Shown piece after piece: positions 1 through 4,347 of a stretch of 7,568 nucleotides of DNA (the stretch's first letter is position 1; every line of letters begins with the position of its first letter). The stretch is from Bacteroidales bacterium UBA1237 (GTDB lineage: Bacteria; Bacteroidota; Bacteroidia; Bacteroidales; UBA932). Made by a program: the position numbers and the translations under genes. The stretch covers positions 1 to 7,568 of the forward strand of contig DBWN01000211.1 of NCBI GenBank assembly GCA_002308935.1, written 5' to 3'. The notes beneath the pieces were generated by a model, which did no database searches, was not told the origin of the DNA, and worked only from the letters and a program-made list of their open reading frames with translations.

Positions 1-172
1 AAGAAAAAGAACTGTCCTTGACCTGGGTGACGCCGAGAGTGTCGTTCGCGCCCAGATCTATAAGATATACAGGCGTTCCGGATGTAGTGGAGTACTTCCC
101 TACTATCCTGAAGGGATCCCTGCTACAGGAAGCAATGATAAGCGCTATCGAAAAGAAAATTATCTTTTTCAT
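1..172 (-). CDS. N-terminal part of a DUF4369-like lipoprotein, probably TlpA-type thioredoxin family (cut by window edge)
   Basis: Reading the minus strand from ATG at 172-170 gives 57 codons with no stop before base 1, so the gene is 5'-complete and its 3' part lies outside the window. The product begins MKKIIFFSIALIIASC: a short charged start, a hydrophobic core and a lipobox (I-A-S-C, Cys16), as expected for a lipoprotein signal peptide. After the Cys comes FRIVGKYST, then TPVYLIDL and VTQVKDSSF. This beta-strand spacing is typical of the DUF4369 domain at the N-terminus of many Bacteroidetes thiol:disulfide oxidoreductases. The thioredoxin domain expected after it is not visible, so that part is inference. 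The gene is divergent from the DUF2490 gene, with 169 bases between the starts. The only promoter trace on this strand is a weak CCTTTG-like -7 at 224-231. Confidence 0.8.
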   Translation of the reverse strand, partial: MKKIIFFSIALIIASCSRDPFRIVGKYSTTSGTPVYLIDLGANDTLGVTQVKDSSFS

Positions 173-268
173 GAAGAGGAATGTCGTATCAAGACGCAAT
201 ATATCCCTGTTAAAGGAACTCTGCAAAGGATTTCGGGGTTTTTATTTGAAAATCAGCGGTGAGGAGTT

Positions 269-298
269 TGTGGAATTTGTACTTCCGCATCTTTTTTT
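269..298 (+). terminator. Terminator-like hairpin with T-tract in the divergent intergenic region
   Basis: A 7-bp stem TGTGGAA/TTCCGCA (269-275 with 283-289, one G-U pair) encloses the loop TTTGTAC. It is followed at once by TC and a run of seven T (292-298). This is the classic form of an intrinsic terminator read on the plus strand. It lies upstream of the predicted promoter of the DUF2490 gene, and no plus-strand gene precedes it. It could therefore end a short unannotated transcript, or it could be a chance hairpin beside the T-rich region upstream of a promoter. Confidence 0.4.
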
Positions 299-313
299 AT
301 TCATCTCAATTCG

Positions 314-321
314 TACCTTTG
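314..321 (+). promoter_or_regulatory. Bacteroidetes-type -7 promoter element for the DUF2490 gene
   Basis: TACCTTTG is an exact match to the Bacteroidetes -7 consensus TAnnTTTG. It ends 20 bases before the ATG at 342, so transcription would begin near 328 with a leader of about 14 bases. The -33 position has a T-run (292-298) rather than a clear TTTG. This supports the start at 342 over the longer upstream extension of the frame. Confidence 0.6.
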
Positions 322-341
322 TCACTGAACTTGCAACAGAT

Positions 342-986
342 ATGAAAAGAACATTACTCACCATCCTCTCCCTTGTTATGCTATTCGCAGCGAAGGCTTC
401 CGCCCAGACCTCTTCCGACCTCGGAACCTGGAGCAGTGTCCAGATCGTGAAATCCTTCGGCGCGCCCTACGCGATGGCACGTTTCGAGCACCGTTCCTTC
501 GACAATGTCACCGACACCGAATGCTGGTTCGCCATGGCAGGAGGCGGATACAACTTCAACAGCTGGCTGAAGGGCGACCTCAGTTACGAATACTGGCGCA
601 TTCCCGCAGCCGGGGACATGGTCCAGCACAAGGTTGTCCTGTGCCTTACCGAAACCCTCAAGCGTGAAGCTCTGTCACTCGCCCTGAGGGAGAAATATGA
701 ACTGGCATACAATCCCGGTACAGATTCATTCACAAATACTCTCAGAACCCGTATCCGCGGTCAATACAAGGCCCCGGACAGCATCTTCACCCCCTATCTG
801 ATGTACGAGTTCTTCAACAGTTTCGACACCGGGAAATGGGTGCGTTCCCTTCATTATGCCGGTACTGAAATCAGCCTCGGGAAAGGTCATTCGCTGGATC
901 TGTTCTACATGTACCACCTGTACGACAAAGGCGACCTTCTGGCCGCCTGTCATGTTATAGGAGCTGGTTACATGTTCGTCTTCTAG
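342..986 (+). CDS. DUF2490 family secreted/outer-membrane protein
   Basis: 214 residues. The start at 342 is chosen because it opens a clear type I signal peptide: KR at residues 2-3, a hydrophobic core at 5-17, and an A-S-A cleavage site at 19-21 with Gln22 as mature N-terminus. It also lies just after a good promoter. The mature part begins with LGTWSSVQIVKSF and alternates short aromatic strands with turns, including FTPYLMYEFF and LDLFYMYHLY, and ends in GAGYMFVF with a C-terminal Phe. This is the DUF2490 pattern, a family predicted to form an outer-membrane beta-barrel; its function is not established. The length suits the family. It is the only plus-strand gene here and its stop overlaps that of the convergent symporter gene. 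Confidence 0.85.
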   Translation: MKRTLLTILSLVMLFAAKASAQTSSDLGTWSSVQIVKSFGAPYAMARFEHRSFDNVTDTECWFAMAGGGYNFNSWLKGDLSYEYWRIPAAGDMVQHKVVLCLTETLKREALSLALREKYELAYNPGTDSFTNTLRTRIRGQYKAPDSIFTPYLMYEFFNSFDTGKWVRSLHYAGTEISLGKGHSLDLFYMYHLYDKGDLLAACHVIGAGYMFVF

Positions 987-2572
987 TCCTCTACGGTCTC
1001 ATCAGCGAGAGCCTCGGCGGCACGGACCCTGACTGTGCTGTCATAGCAGCTGAACATACTGTCGACTTCTTCTTTCCGGTTCATCTTGGAGAAGAAGCTG
1101 ACTGCAGGCACGACCACAAGGCCGAGCAGCATAGCCAGTACACCCGCGTTGATAGGAGAAGTGAAATAAGGGCTGATGAAAGTCTTCCCAGTGAAGGTGC
1201 AGTACATGCAGCAGCACATCACGACTACTCCGGTTATGAATGATGCCCAGACCGATGCCTGTGAAGTGCGTTTCCAGTAGAGGCCGTAAAGGAACGGGGC
1301 AAGGAAAGCTCCTGCCAGTGCACCCCATGAGATACCCATCAGTTGGGCGATGAAAGTGACTGAACTTTTGGCCTGGATGATCGCGAGCACTGATGACACG
1401 ACTATGAAGAACACCACCAGAAGACGGATGCAAAGAAGCTGCTTACGGTCAGTCATACGCACCCCTTTACGGGCTTTGGCCAATGCAGGGTCAATGATAT
1501 CGAGCGTAAGAGTGGATCCAGAAGTGAGGACCAGTGAGGAGAGGGTCGACATTGATGCCGAAAGCACCAGGATGATGACAACACCGATCATCAGGTCAGG
1601 AAGTGAAGCGAGCATGGAAGGCACGATGCTGTCGTAAACCGGGGTTCCGGCAGCAGTGTACTCGATGCTCTGGCCGTAAAGCCTTCCGAATCCGCCAAGG
1701 AAATAACATCCGCCGGCCACGATGATTGCGAAGAAAGTGGAGATGAAAGTCCCCTTGTGGATAGCCGCTTCGTTACGTATGGCGTAGAACTTGCCAACCA
1801 TCTGTGGAAGTCCCCAGGTTCCGAGCGAAGTCAGAAGAACGACACCAAGAAGATAAAGGGGCTGAGGTCCCAGGAAAGACACGAACGCCCCGTTGAGTGC
1901 TGGTGCAGTCTCGGAAGGAATCCGTGAGAGACTTTCAAGCGCTGTGCTGAATCCCCCGTTTCCGCTGAGCACTGACGCTATCACTGCGCAGATGCCTACC
2001 AGCATGATCATTCCCTGGATGAAATCATTGACGGCAGTCGCCATGTATCCGCCCACAAGCACATATATGCCTGTAAGTATGGCCATTCCGAGCACGCACC
2101 ACACGTAATCCACGCTGAACGCCATGCTGAAAAGCCTCGACAATCCGTTATAAAGAGAAGCGGTATAGGGTATGAGGAAAATGAACACGATCACCGACGC
2201 GGCGACTTTGAGCGAATTGCTGAAGAAACGCTTCCCGAAGAAATCGGGCATTGTCGCGCTCTGCAGATGCTGCGTCATGAGGCGTGTCCTTCGTCCTAGG
2301 AGCCTCCATGCCAGCAGCGAGCCGATGAGGGCGTTGCCTATACCGATCCAAGTAGCGGCAAGACCGTACTTCCAACCGAACTGACCGGCGTACCCGACGA
2401 AGATGACCGCCGAAAAATAAGATGTACCGAATGCGAAAGCCGTGAGCCAGGAGCCGACATTGCGGCCACCAAGGACGAACCCTTGAACGTCAGATGCGGT
2501 ACGGCGGCAATAGATGCCGACACCGATCATTACGGCAAAGAACAGGGCCAGTAGAATAATTTTGAGTAACAT
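983..2572 (-). CDS. Sodium:solute symporter (SSS family, PutP-like fold)
   Basis: 529 residues, inner membrane, with about 13 hydrophobic segments. It probably imports an organic solute with Na+; the substrate (amino acid, sugar, organic or nucleobase compound) cannot be told. Family signs are the early GGRNVGSWLTAFAFGTSYFS segment (residues 35-54), which corresponds to TM2 of PutP and contributes to the Na+ site, VLVGGYMATAVNDFIQG (171-187), and LSASMSTLSS (337-346). In the last, Ser342-Thr343 align with the Na+-ligating Ser340-Thr341 of E. coli PutP, so the ion site looks intact. A C-rich patch (Cys453-455 and 458) in a late helix is unusual. The hydrophilic tail (about 495-529) ends in ADETVED. 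It follows a terminator, so it is likely its own transcript. ATG at 2572 is the first Met and directly precedes TM1. Confidence 0.93.
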   Translation of the reverse strand: MLLKIILLALFFAVMIGVGIYCRRTASDVQGFVLGGRNVGSWLTAFAFGTSYFSAVIFVGYAGQFGWKYGLAATWIGIGNALIGSLLAWRLLGRRTRLMTQHLQSATMPDFFGKRFFSNSLKVAASVIVFIFLIPYTASLYNGLSRLFSMAFSVDYVWCVLGMAILTGIYVLVGGYMATAVNDFIQGMIMLVGICAVIASVLSGNGGFSTALESLSRIPSETAPALNGAFVSFLGPQPLYLLGVVLLTSLGTWGLPQMVGKFYAIRNEAAIHKGTFISTFFAIIVAGGCYFLGGFGRLYGQSIEYTAAGTPVYDSIVPSMLASLPDLMIGVVIILVLSASMSTLSSLVLTSGSTLTLDIIDPALAKARKGVRMTDRKQLLCIRLLVVFFIVVSSVLAIIQAKSSVTFIAQLMGISWGALAGAFLAPFLYGLYWKRTSQASVWASFITGVVVMCCCMYCTFTGKTFISPYFTSPINAGVLAMLLGLVVVPAVSFFSKMNRKEEVDSMFSCYDSTVRVRAAEALADETVED

Positions 2573-2577
2573 GGCGC

Positions 2578-2585
2578 CAAAAGTA
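2578..2585 (-). promoter_or_regulatory. Possible -7 promoter element for the symporter gene
   Basis: On the minus strand this reads TACTTTTG, an exact TAnnTTTG match, inside GTTACTTTTGGCGCC, which abuts the ATG of the symporter. A T-run of eight precedes it, but no TTTG lies at the -33 distance. Only five bases separate the element from the start codon, so initiation about seven bases downstream would fall at or next to the ATG and give an almost leaderless mRNA. It may instead be a conserved leader sequence rather than a promoter. Confidence 0.35.
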
Positions 2586-2652
2586 ACAAAAAAAAGCGAC
2601 TATGAAGTACTCCCGAGAAGATATTTTGGCCTTTAGAACATTTTAATAAAGG

Positions 2653-2684
2653 CCCCCGACCGCAAATCAGATTGCGGAAGGAGG
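2653..2684 (-). terminator. Intrinsic terminator after the ECF S-component unit
   Basis: On the minus strand a perfect CCGCAA/TTGCGG stem (2677-2672 with 2665-2660) closes a 6-base loop. After a 2x2 internal mismatch, an outer CCTCC/GGGGG helix (one G-U) extends it. Downstream is CCTTTATT, a modest T-rich tail. It sits 33 bases after the stop at 2717 and about 80 bases before the symporter start, so it separates the two transcription units. The plus-strand side has no T-tract. Confidence 0.6.
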
Positions 2685-2716
2685 TCTTGTCGTACCTGAA
2701 CTATGCAATCAAAGTC

Positions 2717-3289
2717 CTACTTGAGGTCTTGAGTCTGTTTTTTCAAAGCGCGTTCAGCCACTCGCATTGCGATGACGGCGACAGGTACTGTAAGTGCCAA
2801 TACCGCCACCAGGACCGGAATGTTTTCTATGACCGGTACCATCAGCTGGTCATATCCCGGACGCATCTCTTCCACAGCCGCTGAAAGAGAGCCTTGTGTG
2901 TCTGTCCACCAATGGGCGGTATATGCGAAAAATGAGAATGCGAACGGGACAAAGCTCCAACGTACGCCCTTCAAAGTATCCCACTTGCAGAAATACCGGA
3001 TACACTCAGCGAGCGCCGTAAGGACTGCAAAGCCGATGATGAGCGGAGAGTCGGCTTCTCCTGCTATGAGGAAAAGCACAAGCACGAATCCGTTCAGTAG
3101 AGTTGCCGCGCCGAAACCGCGCACAATGTTGCAAGTCAAAAGGTAGATGAATGCCGTCAAAAACGGAAGAAGCGCTCCCACATATGCATAGAATGCCGGA
3201 TGGATTATTCCGCTTGTAGCGCCAAGAATGAAAGTAAGAAGGTAAGCTGCCGCCAAAAGCAGCAATTTCAATGCTGTTTTCATGATCAT
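2717..3289 (-). CDS. MptD/Trep_Strep-type ECF transporter S component (putative)
   Basis: 190 residues with about six hydrophobic segments (roughly 5-25, 31-53, 60-80, 83-100, 111-127, 153-176), the size and topology of ECF-transporter substrate-binding (S) subunits. The order ALLPFLTAFIYLL, then LLNGFVLVLFLIAGE, then GFAVLTALAECIRYF recalls the MptD/Trep_Strep family of putative S components (TIGR02185/PF09605), whose substrate is mostly unknown. No EcfA ATPase or EcfT subunit is in the window, so it would have to share an energizing module encoded elsewhere. Start ATG at 3289 overlaps the upstream stop by ATGA, suggesting translational coupling; ATG at 3283 (MKTALKL) is an equally good start. 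The last 15 residues are charged. The family call rests on pattern memory, not a search. Confidence 0.7.
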   Translation of the reverse strand: MIMKTALKLLLLAAAYLLTFILGATSGIIHPAFYAYVGALLPFLTAFIYLLTCNIVRGFGAATLLNGFVLVLFLIAGEADSPLIIGFAVLTALAECIRYFCKWDTLKGVRWSFVPFAFSFFAYTAHWWTDTQGSLSAAVEEMRPGYDQLMVPVIENIPVLVAVLALTVPVAVIAMRVAERALKKQTQDLK

Positions 3290-3669
3290 TTGTTTTTGCA
3301 GATTCTGACTGAGTCGACAGCCATGAGGATGGCTACGACCCCCATCATGGGCATTATGAGCAACTGGACGGGGTTGAACCCCTCAATCAGTTCGCTCATG
3401 TGAAGCAGTGTGAACAGGGCCATGAAGCAGGCAAGGACGGCATTGATTATCCTTGCCTTCCTGCCTCCATATGCAAGAAGAAGTATGCCAACGACGGGGA
3501 CCAGATAAGTCAGGCAGACCATGAAGGCCATCATGCCTACGGGAGCGGGACCTTGTTGTGCGACGATACTCTCTCCCCAGAATGCGGGAAGGGCATCGGC
3601 CAAGGAATGTGACAGGAAACCCAAAACGGTAAGGGTCCAGAAGAGGATGATTCTGTTTTTCTTTTCCAT
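3286..3669 (-). CDS. Small four-helix membrane protein of unknown function
   Basis: 127 residues, not recognised as a named family. It starts MEKKNR and has hydrophobic segments at about 7-24, 45-67, 71-90 and 95-117, ending in RICKNK. HSLADALPAFWG (21-32) probably forms an external loop after the first helix. The start is ATG at 3669, not the in-frame ATG at 3810: the extra 47 residues are polar, lack family character and cross the promoter element at 3699-3706. It overlaps the S-component gene by four bases (ATGA), so the two are almost certainly made together. A role as accessory subunit or co-regulated partner of that transporter is inference. Confidence 0.7.
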   Translation of the reverse strand: MEKKNRIILFWTLTVLGFLSHSLADALPAFWGESIVAQQGPAPVGMMAFMVCLTYLVPVVGILLLAYGGRKARIINAVLACFMALFTLLHMSELIEGFNPVQLLIMPMMGVVAILMAVDSVRICKNK

Positions 3670-3698
3670 GACTATACAATCAGTAGTTATTACTCTTG

Positions 3699-3706
3699 CA
3701 AAGTTA
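3699..3706 (-). promoter_or_regulatory. Bacteroidetes-type -7 promoter element for the 127-residue protein/S-component unit
   Basis: On the minus strand this reads TAACTTTG followed by C, an exact match to TAnnTTTG(C). It lies about 29 bases upstream of the ATG at 3669, giving a leader of about 20-25 bases. At the expected -33 distance there is only TTTC, a weak match. No other good promoter lies between here and the next gene upstream. Confidence 0.5.
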
Positions 3707-3753
3707 TGGAGCCTCCTCCCTGAAGGAAATCCCAATTTGTGGCGATTTCGTCG

Positions 3754-3765
3754 GGCATATATGCC
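3754..3765. promoter_or_regulatory. 12-base perfect palindrome, possible operator
   Basis: GGCATATATGCC is a perfect palindrome about 50 bases upstream of the -7 element at 3699-3706. It sits inside a wider GTGGC/GCCAC inverted repeat (3739-3743 with 3763-3767). A dimeric regulator site upstream of the S-component unit is possible, but the sequence alone does not show binding. Confidence 0.25.
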
Positions 3766-3798
3766 ACTATTATGATGAGTCTCCCCTGTCTTTTCAGA

Positions 3799-3835
3799 AA
3801 TCCCCGGCACTCCTGCTGAAAGAATGTCGGGGATT
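3799..3835 (-). terminator. GC-rich stem-loop, possible terminator upstream of the S-component unit
   Basis: AATCCCCG (3799-3806) pairs perfectly with CGGGGATT (3828-3835), and two to three further inner pairs leave a loop of about 15 bases. On the minus strand the stem is followed by only TTCTG, a poor T-tract. It lies after the repeat remnant and before the promoter at 3699-3706, the right place to stop transcription arriving from the outer-membrane protein unit. The long loop and short T-run keep the call weak. Confidence 0.35.
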
Positions 3836-3869
3836 CATATATAAACCAGTTTGAAACTTAAGCGGCGAA

Positions 3870-4076
3870 TCAATACTCACAATGTAGTATTTGAACCTGT
3901 TCCATCCCGGTGCATTGATGCAGTTGTTCACACTTGACTCCATCACTCAAGGCTTTTGAGCCGATGCCCTGGACTGAGCAGTCAAGATTTGTTTCTTTTG
4001 CGCTGATGCAGCCTCCAAAAGCATCTTTGCCTATCTTCATTATGGTCGAAGGCAAAATGATCTCTTCCAAAGAGGG
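3870..4076 (-). pseudogene. Remnant of a BspA-type leucine-rich-repeat protein
   Basis: The minus frame from 4076 to the TGA at 3870-3872 reads PSLEEIILPSTIMKIGKDAF and then GGC. It matches the BspA/LRR_5 repeat pattern (hydrophobics in IILP, then IGxxAFxxC), followed by a second, poorer repeat containing QGIGSKALSDG. After that the similarity fades into Cys/Gln-rich sequence and a stop. There is no ATG at its start (only TTG at 4070) and no signal peptide. It begins directly after the in-frame TGA that ends the 61-residue protein. BspA-like proteins are normally secreted, hundreds of residues long and built of many repeats, so one and a half repeats is most easily read as a decayed fragment. 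A tiny genuine gene started by TTG is less likely. Confidence 0.6.
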
Positions 4077-4262
4077 TCAGACCTTCTTCAGCATCAGAAT
4101 GAAAAACAGGAAAAAGGCGGCCAGCATGAAACTGCCTACGGCTATCAGGATCCAAGGCTTTTTTTTGGCTCTGACGCCCTTTTTGTCAAAAATAGTCCAC
4201 ACCCAACCGGTGATCAGCAGCAGCCACGTTATGGCAAGCCAAATATATAACAGCACACTCAT
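4077..4262 (-). CDS. 61-residue two-helix membrane protein, unknown function
   Basis: 61 residues from ATG at 4262. Two hydrophobic segments (about 3-23 and 38-58) flank a basic loop DKKGVRAKKKPW, giving a hairpin in the inner membrane with the loop probably cytoplasmic; it ends LKKV. No family is recognised. It starts 85 bases after the stop of the outer-membrane protein gene, and I see no TAnnTTTG promoter in that gap, so it may be the last gene of that transcript. Its stop TGA is in frame with the leucine-rich-repeat remnant that follows. The membrane pattern and ATG start favour a real gene, but its small size and decayed surroundings leave doubt. Confidence 0.55.
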   Translation of the reverse strand: MSVLLYIWLAITWLLLITGWVWTIFDKKGVRAKKKPWILIAVGSFMLAAFFLFFILMLKKV

Positions 4263-4266
4263 TTCA

Positions 4267-4301
4267 ATAATCGGTGAAATCCGGTCAATCGGATAATCGG
4301 T
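4267..4301. repeat. Short direct repeats (ATAATCGGT) upstream of the 61-residue gene
   Basis: ATAATCGGT occurs at 4267-4275 and again at 4293-4301. The core AATCGG also occurs at 4287-4292, giving three copies within 32 bases, the last two nearly adjacent. They lie within 40 bases of the ATG at 4262, so they could be regulator contacts or replication slippage. No function is shown. Confidence 0.35.
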
Positions 4302-4309
4302 CAGACTAT

Positions 4310-4325
4310 GTCCCGTTCACGGGAC
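4310..4325. other. Short perfect hairpin after the outer-membrane protein gene
   Basis: GTCCCG (4310-4315) pairs perfectly with CGGGAC (4320-4325) around a four-base loop, TGAA on the minus strand. It begins 22 bases after the stop of the outer-membrane protein gene. No T-tract follows on either strand, so an intrinsic terminator is not well supported. It could act as a 3'-end stabilizer or weak attenuator before the 61-residue gene. Confidence 0.35.
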
Positions 4326-4347
4326 CTTAAAAAGATACCAAGGCGCT

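Noticed and set aside
18..341. In-frame upstream extension of the DUF2490 gene (108 extra residues)
   Set aside because: It would bury a clear signal peptide inside the protein, crosses the promoter at 314-321 and the terminator-like hairpin, and overlaps the lipoprotein gene on the other strand.
1041..1433. 130-codon minus-strand frame inside the symporter gene
   Set aside because: Shadow frame; the symporter frame shows clear helices throughout the same bases.
3670..3810. In-frame N-terminal extension of the 127-residue protein
   Set aside because: The extra 47 residues are polar and low in family character, and the stretch contains the -7 promoter element at 3699-3706 and the palindrome at 3754-3765.
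3870..4079. Idea of TGA recoding (readthrough as an amino acid) across the organism
   Set aside because: TGA is used as the ordinary stop of the outer-membrane protein gene (4348-4350) and of the 127-residue gene (3286-3288), so a changed genetic code is not supported.
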